Source of the DNA: Aequorivita vladivostokensis
GTDB lineage: Bacteria > Bacteroidota > Bacteroidia > Flavobacteriales > Flavobacteriaceae
NCBI RefSeq assembly: GCF_000952855.1
Contig: NZ_JSVU01000003.1
Location: 124,001 to 188,000 of the forward strand
Direction: 5' to 3'
Length of the DNA stretch: 64,000 bases
Made by a program: the position numbers and the translations under genes. Position 1 is the first letter of the stretch, and every line of letters starts with the position of its first letter. The notes beneath the pieces were generated by a model, which did not search any database, was not told where the DNA came from, and saw nothing but the letters and a program-made list of their open reading frames with translations. Positions 54,522 to 62,933 of this stretch are shown in pieces.

Positions 54522-55319
54522 ATGAACCCCGAAGAAATAATAACATCAGGAAATTTAGAAATGTACGTCTGCGGCGCACTGCCGCCGGATGAAGCATTGG
54601 AAGTAGAAAAGGCAATTCAGGATTTTCCCGAAGTAAGGCACGAAGTAGAACTTATTGAACAATCTTTGTTACACCTTGCAGAAACGGTTGCGCCGCCTGT
54701 TCAAGAAATGAATTGGACAAATATTTTAAAGGCAATCCGAAATGCCAGCAATAAAACCGAGGACCCTAAAGTAAGGTCCCTAAACTGGCCGGCAATTACC
54801 GGTTGGGCGGCGGCCATTCTATTTATGGGAGGAATTATGTGGATGTTAAAACAAACTAACGATCTCAATAATTCACTTCAGGTTACAACAACCGAAAACA
54901 CCATTTTACGCGAAGAAAAATCAAAAGCTGAAAGTCAATTGGCTGAAAATAATGAAGTGCTGGAAGTTTTAAGATCAAAAGATTATCAAGTCTATACTCT
55001 TCCCGGCAATCAGGCTGTGGCTCCTGAAGCCTTTGCAAAGGTATATTTAAACAAAAGTGAAAACATTGCTTACATAGACACCAAAGGACTGCCAACACCA
55101 CCACGAGGAAAGGTTTATCAGGTATGGTCGCTTAAAATGGAACCGCTCACTCCTACCAGTATGGGACTGATTTCTACTGAAAATGAGATGGGAGAAGGGA
55201 TTTTCAAGTTCGTAAATTTCCCGGATGCCGAAGCGTTCGGAATAACTCTAGAGCCTGAGGGCGGAAGCGAGACACCCACCATGTCGCAATTATATACGCT
55301 GGGCGTTATCACAATATAA
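54522..55319 (+). CDS. Membrane anti-sigma factor, RskA-like
   Basis: 265 aa. N-terminal cytosolic sigma-binding helices (ITSGNLEMYVCGALPPDEALEVEKAIQDFPEVRHEVELIEQSL), a single membrane helix near 91-109 (ITGWAAAILFMGGIMWML), a coiled coil (NTILREEKSKAESQLAENNEVLEVL), and a periplasmic RskA-type domain (YVCGALP at the start and PRGKVYQVWSLKMEPLTPTSMGLI later). Sequesters the sigma factor until a periplasmic signal. No Zn-binding HxxxCxxC motif is seen. Confidence 0.92.
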   Translation: MNPEEIITSGNLEMYVCGALPPDEALEVEKAIQDFPEVRHEVELIEQSLLHLAETVAPPVQEMNWTNILKAIRNASNKTEDPKVRSLNWPAITGWAAAILFMGGIMWMLKQTNDLNNSLQVTTTENTILREEKSKAESQLAENNEVLEVLRSKDYQVYTLPGNQAVAPEAFAKVYLNKSENIAYIDTKGLPTPPRGKVYQVWSLKMEPLTPTSMGLISTENEMGEGIFKFVNFPDAEAFGITLEPEGGSETPTMSQLYTLGVITI

Positions 55320-55330
55320 TTAAGCAATTA

Positions 55331-55366
55331 AAAAAATCTGGACCGAAGTCCAGATTTTTTTTGTTT
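55331..55366 (+). terminator. Intrinsic terminator of the sigma/anti-sigma operon
   Basis: Perfect 13-bp arms 55331-55343 and 55348-55360 with loop CGAA and a T run after them. Confidence 0.92.
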
Positions 55367-55372
55367 TATATA

Positions 55373-55407
55373 AAAGTAAAAGCGCCCGCCAAAAATGACG
55401 GACGCTT
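55373..55407 (-). terminator. Terminator of the TPR lipoprotein gene
   Basis: Arms 55380-55390 and 55397-55407 (AAGCGCCCGCC against GACGGACGCTT, two mismatches); on the minus strand a T-rich run follows. Two further hairpins, 55431-55445 (ACCGG/CCGGT) and 55454-55475 (ATCTATCAA/TTGATAGAT), lie between it and the gene. Confidence 0.7.
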
Positions 55408-55526
55408 CAACTAACAAAAAAACTCTGAAAACCGGATCAACCGGTCTTGTAAAATCTATCAACTTCTTGATAGATAACCAACCTCAACTATACTTACGTA
55501 AATATTAGGAGATTGGTTTTAAAATT

Positions 55527-56804
55527 TTATAATTTATCTATTTCCTTGGCTGTTACAGGCCCCAACTCATAGCTGGCGCCCATAAGTTCTTCCTTTAAGG
55601 CCGCAACCTTATCATCCATGCCGTTAGCTTTATAAATCAACGCAGCGTGAAATAGAGCTTTTGGTTCTTCAGTTTTGCCGATGACATATTCTTCAATCGT
55701 TTTTAGGGCAGCCTCTTTGTGGCCAGCTTTTAATTGGGCATACCCAAGTAACTGATATGTTTCCGGCGTGGCACGATTGTTAATTTCCATCGCCGCAAGT
55801 TTTAAGGCTTGCTCTGGTTCTGTTTCGGCATAAAGATTAATTAAATACGTATTGTACATTGCGCCATAATTAGAATCCTGGGCAGCTTTAAGAAACATTG
55901 CATTTTGTTTTTTTACTTCCGAAGAATTGCCTTCATATTCAGCTATTTCGGCCTTCAGCAAATAATAATCAGGAGCTTTATGGTTCACCATTAATGAATC
56001 CAGAATACGGTTTGCTTCTTTCGTGTTTTTTTCAGCAGCATAAACCATCCACGCTAGCTGCTTTTTTGCGTAATGATTATCTGGCTCGAGCTCTAATGTT
56101 TTTAAATAACTGTTATACGCATCTTCCAGACGGCCGGCATGACCATAGAAATCGCCTATGTTGCTATAAATCCACAATTTGAAACCTCTGTTATCGCGGG
56201 TTTCGGCAATTTGTTTGGCCTGCTCTAAATATTTGATAGCAGCGTCAAGATTTCCGTTGTGATCGCTCCATTTGGCCAATCGAATTAAATAATTGAAATC
56301 CTGAGTGTCCTTAATTTTCCCTAAAAGTGTATCTGCCCTATCATATTCACCCAATTCCATGGCAACATCAAAGAGCATCATTTCTGTTTCCTTTCTGTTG
56401 TCCGGGTACAAATAAGCACTATCCAGAAGCACCTGCGCTTCCTTGAACCTATGCTGCGAAATATAATTATGCGCCAAACTTCGCAAATAGCTATCTTTAT
56501 TTCGCGCTGCAACATCAATTGATTTCTTTATCAGTTTTTCGGAAGTTTTCAATTCTGAAATATCACCCGTATTTCCAAAAAGCGATGCGTGTATTCCCGA
56601 TAACCGGCCCATTTCCATTAAGTGGGTAGAGTCATTATTGAAGCGGGTTTGCCAAAACTGCAATTCCTTTTCTACTGCATCTTTGGAGGGTGTGTGGTGG
56701 GTGCTGAGATATTTGTCGTAATCATTGCTATCGGTAATTTTTTCAGCCTTTTCCTGACATCCAAAAAACACGGCAACAACCAGTATTGTGATGATTCTTT
56801 TCAT
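55527..56804 (-). CDS. TPR-repeat lipoprotein
   Basis: The start at 56804 gives MKRIITILVVAVFFGCQEKAEK with lipobox FFGC; a 68-residue upstream extension runs through the neighbouring gene and is rejected. The 425-aa product is a chain of TPR-like helical pairs, for example YLRSLAHNYISQHRFKEAQVLLDSAYLYPDN, GHAGRLEDAYNSYLKTLELEPDNHYAKKQLAW and EALKTIEEYV-like repeats near the end. Likely a scaffold in the periplasm. Downstream of the DUF4331 pair and probably functionally linked. Confidence 0.9.
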   Translation of the reverse strand: MKRIITILVVAVFFGCQEKAEKITDSNDYDKYLSTHHTPSKDAVEKELQFWQTRFNNDSTHLMEMGRLSGIHASLFGNTGDISELKTSEKLIKKSIDVAARNKDSYLRSLAHNYISQHRFKEAQVLLDSAYLYPDNRKETEMMLFDVAMELGEYDRADTLLGKIKDTQDFNYLIRLAKWSDHNGNLDAAIKYLEQAKQIAETRDNRGFKLWIYSNIGDFYGHAGRLEDAYNSYLKTLELEPDNHYAKKQLAWMVYAAEKNTKEANRILDSLMVNHKAPDYYLLKAEIAEYEGNSSEVKKQNAMFLKAAQDSNYGAMYNTYLINLYAETEPEQALKLAAMEINNRATPETYQLLGYAQLKAGHKEAALKTIEEYVIGKTEEPKALFHAALIYKANGMDDKVAALKEELMGASYELGPVTAKEIDKL

Positions 56805-56848
56805 ATAAATTTTTTTAAAGTTGGTTTTACCTAATTGAAAAATATTAA

Positions 56849-56881
56849 AACCAAAAAAGAGAACGCAATCGGTTCTCTTTT
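56849..56881 (-). terminator. Terminator after the second DUF4331-type gene
   Basis: Arms 56855-56864 and 56872-56881 (AAAAGAGAAC/GTTCTCTTTT) with a 7-bp loop; on the minus strand it is followed by TTTTTT. It separates the DUF4331 pair from the TPR gene. Confidence 0.8.
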
Positions 56882-56901
56882 CTGATTTTAAGTTAGGTCT
56901 A

Positions 56902-57528
56902 TTAAAATGGTCCAGCCAAATAAGGGAAGCTGCTTGAGAATGCAACGTCGTTGGTTGGTACGCCATCGCTGGTAAGACCAGGATTTTCATCACCCATTGG
57001 TCCACCAAAGATCAATAATAATGATACATCTATCACATCATCGCTCAAGGTTCTACCTGTCAAGATTTCTGTGCCGTTAAAATAGGTGGTGATGCCTGTT
57101 TTCGCCACCCAAAGTACATCATTGGAAAGAATTTTTGTAAATTCCTCGGCTGTTAAGCCTAATGCATTTTCTGTGTACCCAGCATTAAGAGCCAATAATT
57201 TGGCCTCAAATTTATCCTGAAATGCAGCTTGCATTTCTGAAGGGACTGTTACGTTAAAGGCATTTTTAAAACCTTCGGTACCAAACACGGTATTGATACC
57301 CGGGCGACCCATTTGGTCCTCCTGCACGTAGTTTCCGCTGAAATCGAGTGTTTGCTCGCATGGCTCACAAAGGGGTCCACCACAGTCAATATCGGTTTCA
57401 TCTCCGTTTTTAATTCCATCCGTACACGTTGCCTGCGTTATTATATTATCGTCATCATCTTTACACTGAATGAACAATAGCGATGTTGACATTGCAACAA
57501 CAAAAGTTATATATTTTAATGTTTTCAT
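56902..57528 (-). CDS. DUF4331-associated lipoprotein
   Basis: 208 aa. Signal with lipobox (LLFIQCKDDDD), then a Cys-rich linker (CTDGIKNGDETDIDCGGPLCEPCEQ) resembling the conserved 'C.DGI.NGDE.DIDCGG..C..C' motif of surface lipoproteins. The rest (NYVQEDQMGRPGINTVFGTEG, DVIDVSLLLIFGGPMGDENPGLTSDGVPTNDVAFSSSFPYLAGPF) matches the C-terminal portion of DUF4331 proteins. With the gene before it, it looks like a DUF4331 protein divided in two chains. Confidence 0.85.
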   Translation of the reverse strand: MKTLKYITFVVAMSTSLLFIQCKDDDDNIITQATCTDGIKNGDETDIDCGGPLCEPCEQTLDFSGNYVQEDQMGRPGINTVFGTEGFKNAFNVTVPSEMQAAFQDKFEAKLLALNAGYTENALGLTAEEFTKILSNDVLWVAKTGITTYFNGTEILTGRTLSDDVIDVSLLLIFGGPMGDENPGLTSDGVPTNDVAFSSSFPYLAGPF

Positions 57529-57556
57529 TTTTTTAAATTTTTAAGGTTAGCAATTT

Positions 57557-58243
57557 TTATTGTTTTCTTTTGGCTTCAACCCATACATTATAGATAGGTG
57601 TATTCGGAGCAAATGGATTAACACCCGCTACTCCACCTGGAAGCATTGATTTAGGCACTTCAACAACAACGCTCAAAACGTTTGAGCCAGCAAAGGTATC
57701 TGTACCTGGATTTTCAAAGCCGGGGGCATCGCCAGCCAATATGGCATTGTATTGATTGAAATCAAAGAAAAACGGATCTTCGCGGGGTCCGGCAAAAAAT
57801 TTCATTCCGTCTTTTTCGGCAATTTGCACATCATCCGTTGTTGAAATTTTCACACTTCTTCTAGTTGATGTGGCAATAGTACTAACCAACCCTTGTGTAG
57901 CCGGAGCCGTTGGGCCAAAGAAGTACATGGAATCGCCACGTCTAATGGCCTGTATGACCAAGTCTTCCTTTAAATCGTTATTGTTATCAATATTGATTTC
58001 GATTAATACTGTCTCGTCAAATTTGGCCTGCTCGGTGGGTTCGCCCGGAGCTAATAGCCCTTGCACGTTGGCCGCAAACACTAGGTTTCCGCTATTTTCG
58101 CCCTGAAAGGCATAAAAGTCGGTAATATCTGCTGTAGTTCCCTGAACTGCAGGCGCATCAATGTGATCCGCGGATATTAAAAATATCGATAGTACGGCAA
58201 CGCCTATTCCACCGATTACTGCAAAAAGTTTTGATTTTTTCAT
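57557..58243 (-). CDS. DUF4331 family secreted protein
   Basis: 228 aa with signal peptide (KLFAVIGGIGVAVLSIFLISADH). The start of the mature part, ADHIDAPAVQGTTADITDFYAFQGENSGNLVFAANVQGLLAPGE, is diagnostic of DUF4331, and SVVVEVPKSMLPGG lies near the end. Function unknown. First gene of the operon with the DUF4331-associated lipoprotein; a box shared with the ECF sigma gene lies upstream. Confidence 0.9.
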   Translation of the reverse strand: MKKSKLFAVIGGIGVAVLSIFLISADHIDAPAVQGTTADITDFYAFQGENSGNLVFAANVQGLLAPGEPTEQAKFDETVLIEINIDNNNDLKEDLVIQAIRRGDSMYFFGPTAPATQGLVSTIATSTRRSVKISTTDDVQIAEKDGMKFFAGPREDPFFFDFNQYNAILAGDAPGFENPGTDTFAGSNVLSVVVEVPKSMLPGGVAGVNPFAPNTPIYNVWVEAKRKQ

Positions 58244-58296
58244 CTTTCTTGTTGGTTTATATTATTTATTTTTACTTGTTCGCTAATACTTACGTT

Positions 58297-58306
58297 TAAA
58301 TGTAAC
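58297..58306 (-). promoter_or_regulatory. GTTACATTTA box upstream of the DUF4331 operon
   Basis: Same 10-mer as at 53950-53959, again preceded by TTAAAAAC (6 bp away here, 4 bp there), and 53 bp before the DUF4331 start codon. Confidence 0.45.
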
Positions 58307-58335
58307 TGCATGGTTTTTAAAAGTGCGTTAATCAT

Positions 58336-58362
58336 TTGTTAACGTGAAAAACATTAGCTTTG
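58336..58362 (+). promoter_or_regulatory. Candidate promoter of the LETM1-related gene
   Basis: TTG (58336-58338) and TAGCTTTG (58355-58362), a full match to TAnnTTTG with a shortish 16-bp spacer; the ATG lies 31 bp downstream. Confidence 0.45.
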
Positions 58363-58393
58363 GCAACCAAAAACTTAGTGATCGATTTACCAA

Positions 58394-59617
58394 ATGAACC
58401 CCTCCGCTCCTGATTGGATATTGAAATTTTTAAATCTTTTTGACAAAGAAGAACTTATCTCTTCCTTTGAAAATAACCAAAACTTTTATAGAGCCCTAAA
58501 GGAAACGGGCTTTATATATGGAGTCTCCGTTTCTGCATTACCAAAGAAGAAACTGGGAAACCTGAAGCTAACGAAGGAAGAGTTTACAAAAATAAACCTC
58601 TTTCACGCGCTGCTGTTTTCCTTTTTTGATGAAAATGTAAATGCTACCAACAAAGAAGCTATTGCCAGCATCCTATCTTTTTACCAGCAAATGGAAAAAA
58701 AGAAAACGGGATTTTTTCAGAAATTTTCGCTTTCACAAAAACCCGAAAATGTTTTGGAGCACATACTTTCCACGAGATTACAGGAAGCAAATACTTTGTT
58801 GAAAAAAAATACGGTTTCGCTTTTAACCTATGCACTCTTATATTTGGATGTCCTCGCCTTTAAACAATGGTTACAGGATCCCGATAGCGCCAAAGCATAT
58901 TACAAACAATTGGAAACTGTTGTTTTAACGGCTTGTTTCCATACGCTGAAATCCAAAAAGAAAAAAACGAAGTACGACAAGTTATTGATTGAACTCTTCG
59001 AATCCTCTTCACAATATATAATTGACGATACCGAAGGTGGCGCCGCAACTTTTTTGGAAAGTTTAAACTATTTGAAAAATAGCGACAATTCATTGGAGAA
59101 AAAATACCTGCTGGACCTTTGCTGCCTAACGGTTTGGGAAGATTTAAAGATGGACGAAATAGAACATCAGTTTTTGCAGCAATTATTGGTTACGCTTGAT
59201 CTTTCCGAAACGGAGCTTCAACAAAGCCTCTTGGCGCTGAATGTGTTTTCGCAGAAATATACCGAGAAAATCCTGCTCTTTGAATATTCGCATCCAGTTA
59301 AGCAGTTTTATAAACAATCTGCTTCTACGGTAAAGCTTTTGATTATTAGAAATAAGGACCGATTGACACGCGAACTTGAAGAAAGCGGCGAATTAATGCT
59401 GTTGCTGGGGCAATCCACCCTGCGCGACCTTTCTGCGGACGAAAAAAGGAAAGTGAAGGAGCAGCTTTTGGATATTTGTAAAACCATTCCGTCGCTCACC
59501 ATATTTTTGCTTCCGGGCGGTTCGGTTCTGTTGCCACTCTTGGTAAAATTTATTCCGAAACTTTTGCCATCCTCATTTCAGGAAAATAGGATTGAATCGT
59601 TCAAAAGGAAAGAGTAA
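58394..59617 (+). CDS. LETM1-related biofilm-associated protein family
   Basis: 407 aa, largely helical. The C-terminal stretch TIPSLTIFLLPGGSVLLPLLVKFIPKLLPSSFQENR is the LETM1-like hydrophobic segment that defines this flavobacterial family. No signal peptide. Mitochondrial LETM1 is an inner-membrane cation-exchange factor; the bacterial role is not established beyond the family name. Convergent with the LytTR regulator, the stops abutting directly. Confidence 0.85.
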   Translation: MNPSAPDWILKFLNLFDKEELISSFENNQNFYRALKETGFIYGVSVSALPKKKLGNLKLTKEEFTKINLFHALLFSFFDENVNATNKEAIASILSFYQQMEKKKTGFFQKFSLSQKPENVLEHILSTRLQEANTLLKKNTVSLLTYALLYLDVLAFKQWLQDPDSAKAYYKQLETVVLTACFHTLKSKKKKTKYDKLLIELFESSSQYIIDDTEGGAATFLESLNYLKNSDNSLEKKYLLDLCCLTVWEDLKMDEIEHQFLQQLLVTLDLSETELQQSLLALNVFSQKYTEKILLFEYSHPVKQFYKQSASTVKLLIIRNKDRLTRELEESGELMLLLGQSTLRDLSADEKRKVKEQLLDICKTIPSLTIFLLPGGSVLLPLLVKFIPKLLPSSFQENRIESFKRKE

Positions 59618-60373
59618 CTACTCCAGCCAAAGTTTAAAATCTTTTACCCGTTCGCGGGCAACGATTACTTCCTGATCCCGATAACTGTTCAGTTTTAGCT
59701 GAAGGCGGGAGTTTGTGTAGGCGATTATATCTTTTATTGAATTGATATTTATGTAAAATTTTCGACTGATTCGAAAGAAAATTTCGGGCGAAAGTTCCTG
59801 CTCCAGTTGCTCCAAAGTGGTTTCCAAAAGATAATCGCGGCCATCAATTGTGTGTGCGTACGTGCCTTTGTTTTCGGAATAGAAACACTCAATTTCATCA
59901 ACCGAAATCATTTTTATGTGCTGTCCTATTTTTGTGGTAAATCGTTTTTTATACTCGCGCTCCACTGGGTTTACGAGCAATTTTTTAATATCCTCAAAAT
60001 TGAACTGTACGTTTTTGGGGCTGGGCTTAAACGACTGATATTTTTTGACGGCGCATTGCAATTCCTGCTCGTCAATCGGCTTCAACAGATAATCTATGCT
60101 GTTCAGTTTAAAGGCCTGCAGCGCGTATTCATCAAAGGCCGTGGTAAAAATTATGGCACTGTCCACCTCCACCGTATCAAAGATTTCAAAGGAAAGTCCG
60201 TCGCTTAGTTGGATATCCAGAAATATCAAATCCGGGTGTTCGTTGTTTTGAAACCACGCCACGGCCTCCTCCACGCTATGGAGCATCTGGCTTACGTTTA
60301 CGTGCTGTTTTTCGAGCATTCGCTGGAGGTAACGGGCAGAGGGCTTTTCGTCTTCGATGATGAGTGCGTTCAT
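59618..60373 (-). CDS. LytTR-type response regulator
   Basis: The start at 60373 gives MNALIIEDEKPSARYLQRML; upstream residues come from a repeat tract. 251 aa. Receiver with phospho-acceptor D53 (LIFLDIQLSDG) and K-site TTAFDEYALQAF. LytTR DNA-binding domain at about 145-250 (RFTTKIGQHIKMISVDEIECFYSENKGTYAH, RKFYININSIKDIIAYTNSRLQLKL). Cognate of the LytS-type kinase upstream in the same gene group. Controls genes carrying two direct repeats spaced one turn apart, by family knowledge. Confidence 0.94.
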   Translation of the reverse strand: MNALIIEDEKPSARYLQRMLEKQHVNVSQMLHSVEEAVAWFQNNEHPDLIFLDIQLSDGLSFEIFDTVEVDSAIIFTTAFDEYALQAFKLNSIDYLLKPIDEQELQCAVKKYQSFKPSPKNVQFNFEDIKKLLVNPVEREYKKRFTTKIGQHIKMISVDEIECFYSENKGTYAHTIDGRDYLLETTLEQLEQELSPEIFFRISRKFYININSIKDIIAYTNSRLQLKLNSYRDQEVIVARERVKDFKLWLE

Positions 60374-60378
60374 TTGAT

Positions 60379-60441
60379 GGTTTCTGGTTTTTGGTTTTTG
60401 GTTTCTGGCCGCAGGTTTCAAGTTGCAGGTTGCAGGTTTTC
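60379..60441. repeat. Nine-unit heptamer tract (GGTTTYT / GGTTGCA)
   Basis: Nine consecutive 7-bp units from GGTTTCT through GGCCGCA to GGTTGCA and GGTTTTC. It starts 5 bp upstream of the LytTR regulator start and lies between it and the 2TM gene. Confidence 0.75.
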
Positions 60442-60449
60442 CGATTTCG

Positions 60450-60467
60450 TCCCGATAGCAATCGGGA
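60450..60467. repeat. TCCCGAT/ATCGGGA hairpin
   Basis: Seven-base arms (60450-60456 and 60461-60467), loop AGCA, just downstream of the 2TM stop. The word CCCGATAGCAATCGGG is common between Bacteroidota genes and may act as a terminator-like or REP-like element. Confidence 0.6.
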
Positions 60468-60474
60468 TCGATTT

Positions 60475-60780
60475 TTAAAGGTCTTCCTCTAAAAATTGTT
60501 TAATTTTTTTCTCTTCCCACCGCTTTAAAAAGTTGTTGTTCACATTCATAACAAAGAACACATAGAGGGCGTGCGACACCAGACCGATGCCCCAAAAAAT
60601 GGCGGTTACGTAATTACCCCAGTCGGCAAAATCTATTTCTTTTGAATTAAAAACATTGGCCGAAACAAGGATGATTGCTCCATTCACAATGATATATACC
60701 GCTATGTGACTGTAAAATGCCTTTAGGGTCTCTACTTTTTTCTTTGCCCGCAAATAGGCCAAACTTTTTTTGGTTTCCAT
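60475..60780 (-). CDS. 2TM domain protein 1
   Basis: Start at 60780 (METKKSLAYLRAKKKVETLKAFYSH) by comparison with its two paralogues. 101 aa with two membrane helices (about 24-44 and 61-82) and the family tail KRWEEKKIKQFLEED. 2TM domains occur alone or fused to LytS-type kinases in Bacteroidota; role unknown, possibly membrane tethering or oligomer assembly for the kinase. Confidence 0.9.
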   Translation of the reverse strand: METKKSLAYLRAKKKVETLKAFYSHIAVYIIVNGAIILVSANVFNSKEIDFADWGNYVTAIFWGIGLVSHALYVFFVMNVNNNFLKRWEEKKIKQFLEEDL

Positions 60781-60791
60781 TTTAACAGTTT

Positions 60792-61109
60792 TTATTCCTC
60801 TTTCAGAAATTTCCTTATTTGTTTTTCTTCCCAATTTTTCAGGGTCTTGGATTTATATTGAAAAACCTTCGCTGCATGATACAGCAGCCCGATTCCCCAA
60901 AAAATTGGAACTATTAAAATATTCCAATCAATCCATTCCATAAAATTTTTATCGTTCGATTCAATTTGAAAAAACTCCAAAACCCTTCCTCTTACGATAA
61001 ATAAGGCAACATTTACAATTATATAAATCAGCAAATGCTTATAGAATCCTTTTAGCGCCTCTACCCTTCTTCGGGCCTTTCGCAACTTTATATTTTCAGC
61101 ATATTCCAT
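60792..61109 (-). CDS. 2TM domain protein 2
   Basis: 105 aa: basic start KLRKARRRVEALKGFYKHLL, two helices, and tail LKNWEEKQIRKFLKEE. The second of three consecutive stand-alone paralogues, 11 bp before paralogue 1 and 1 bp after paralogue 3. Gene order implies local duplication. Confidence 0.92.
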   Translation of the reverse strand: MEYAENIKLRKARRRVEALKGFYKHLLIYIIVNVALFIVRGRVLEFFQIESNDKNFMEWIDWNILIVPIFWGIGLLYHAAKVFQYKSKTLKNWEEKQIRKFLKEE

Positions 61110-61110
61110 A

Positions 61111-61422
61111 TTAGTTCCAGTTGTTTTTGGCGTTCTTTTCCTCTTCCTCCATAAATTGCTTCAACTTTCTTTCCTCCCAATCCTTGCCTATAAAAGGCGC
61201 CCAACGGAATGTTTTTACGGCCTGAAAAAAGATGCCGATTCCCCAACCGAATGCCGCCCAGAGAAACCACGGATACCTCAATTCATTGGTGTAATAATTC
61301 AATCCCGCCAAAGCGCAAATAAATAATACATAAAACATCAGGCTGGTGTAAAATTTCTTGATTTCGGCCACGCGTCTTTTGGCTTTCAAATATTTGCTGT
61401 CTTTATGGTTCCCGGTTTCCAT
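61111..61422 (-). CDS. 2TM domain protein 3
   Basis: 103 aa: KYLKAKRRVAEIKKFYTSLMFYVLF, a WGIGIFFQAVKTFRWAPFIGKDWEERKLKQFMEEEE tail very close to the tail of the kinase upstream (GKDWEARKI), suggesting that this paralogue arose from, or gave rise to, the kinase-fused copy. Confidence 0.92.
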   Translation of the reverse strand: METGNHKDSKYLKAKRRVAEIKKFYTSLMFYVLFICALAGLNYYTNELRYPWFLWAAFGWGIGIFFQAVKTFRWAPFIGKDWEERKLKQFMEEEEKNAKNNWN

Positions 61423-61521
61423 AGTTTCGGTTTTTTAATTTATTTCATAAAGATAACACAGATAGAATTCTTTTAAAAAATGAAACATCCCAACTGTGGT
61501 TTCCGGGGGATGAACTGTAAT

Positions 61522-62850
61522 TTAATCATCCTTGTCCATCAACTCACGGATTTTACGGGCCTCCCAATCCTTTCCGAAAAATGGATTGTAATTGAACGTT
61601 TCAGCAGCATGGCTCGTAATTCCGATACCCCAACCCACAATCGGGAAAAGCGCCCACGGAAATCCCGCCCTCGAAATGTAATTCAAGTATATAAATATGG
61701 GCACGAACAGTATATAAAGTGCCAAATGAATATAAAAGGCCTTCAACTTTTCCATACGTTTTTTGGCCAGCTTGTATTTTTTCTCTGAAATAAAGGTTTG
61801 TGGTGTGTTCATAATTTGAAGATTTTCACCCAATATCGGGATTGCAATGCTAAACTCCTTTGGATTTTTGTTGATGCTCACCGGGCGTTCCGTCAATAGT
61901 GCATACCTATCCCGAATGTTGCGCAGGCCCACGCCGGTACTTTCTTTTAAGACCTGTTTTGGCTGCCTGTTGTTGGTAACCACCAAACTGCCGTTTTCTT
62001 CCGCAATGGTTATATACAGCTTTTTTGAAGGCATAACCTGATTGTGCTTTACCGCGTTTTCCAACAAAAGCTGAAGCGACAATGGAACCACTTTTGCCTG
62101 CGGGTTCTCCAATTTTGAAGGCAAAGTAAAAACAATACTGTCCTCAAAACGCACCGCCAATAGCGACATATAGAGTTCCGCAAATTTCAATTCCTCCTCC
62201 AGGGTAACGAGCTCCTTGTTTTTTTGTTCCAAAACGTAGCGATACACTTTTGAAAGCGAAGTGGTAAAACGCGTTGCGGCTTCGGGATTTTCTTCAATCA
62301 GGCTGGTGAGCACATTCAAACTGTTGAAAAGAAAATGCGGATCTAATTGATTCTTCAACGCATCAAACTTTGCGGAGGCCGTGCCGGCTATTATTTTCTG
62401 CTCCTTTACAATAGTCTGCTGCTTGTTTCGGTAATAATAAACTGCGTAAAAAATGGTCGTAACCACAACCGAAATAATAAACGAGATGTAGTAATACTCC
62501 ATCTTTTCGGCGGCAATAAATTCAGCAAAACCTCGACCGTCTATTATGACTTCTGTTATAAAACGAATAAGCAGTAGTGCAAAAAGTGTAACCAAAACGC
62601 CTCCCAAAAGTCCTTTCAACAGATTTTTTGTTTGAAAAACCTGGTCTGGGAATATTTTCAATAAGAAAACAAAATAATACGCATTGACCATATACAGTAT
62701 TACTGAATACAATTGATTGTAAAGGAAAGCAACCAGAATATCACGTCCGTTATCATATTGATAACCATTGGCATATTGAATCAAACCGAGGATGATGAAA
62801 ACCAGGGTTCCCACAAAAAATGCTTTTCCAAATTCTTTTAGTATGCGCAT
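61522..62850 (-). CDS. LytS-type sensor kinase with C-terminal 2TM domain
   Basis: 442 aa. Four N-terminal membrane helices (to about 140), then a His_kinase domain with H172 in LKNQLDPHFLFNSLNVLTSL, and a HATPase region (PLSLQLLLENAVKHN, TGVGLRNIRDRYALL). After about 360 comes a 2TM domain (AKKRMEKLKAFYIHLALYILF ... GKDWEARKIRELMDKDD). The 2TM tail is the same module as in the three downstream genes. Its regulator is the LytTR protein at the end of the group. Confidence 0.93.
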   Translation of the reverse strand: MRILKEFGKAFFVGTLVFIILGLIQYANGYQYDNGRDILVAFLYNQLYSVILYMVNAYYFVFLLKIFPDQVFQTKNLLKGLLGGVLVTLFALLLIRFITEVIIDGRGFAEFIAAEKMEYYYISFIISVVVTTIFYAVYYYRNKQQTIVKEQKIIAGTASAKFDALKNQLDPHFLFNSLNVLTSLIEENPEAATRFTTSLSKVYRYVLEQKNKELVTLEEELKFAELYMSLLAVRFEDSIVFTLPSKLENPQAKVVPLSLQLLLENAVKHNQVMPSKKLYITIAEENGSLVVTNNRQPKQVLKESTGVGLRNIRDRYALLTERPVSINKNPKEFSIAIPILGENLQIMNTPQTFISEKKYKLAKKRMEKLKAFYIHLALYILFVPIFIYLNYISRAGFPWALFPIVGWGIGITSHAAETFNYNPFFGKDWEARKIRELMDKDD

Positions 62851-62933
62851 AAATATGTTTCCTTTTTTATACCTACAAAGTCTTTAAGACCTTGCACGAG
62901 GATGGGGAGTATTCGTGAATTGGCGGCAAAATT

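Noticed and set aside
55527-57008. Long form of the TPR protein starting at 57008
   Set aside because: The 68 extra residues overlap the DUF4331-associated gene, cross a terminator, and precede a perfect lipoprotein signal at 56804.
61480-61788. 102-aa plus-strand frame opposite the LytS-type kinase 3' end
   Set aside because: Antisense to a conserved 2TM domain; no supporting motif.
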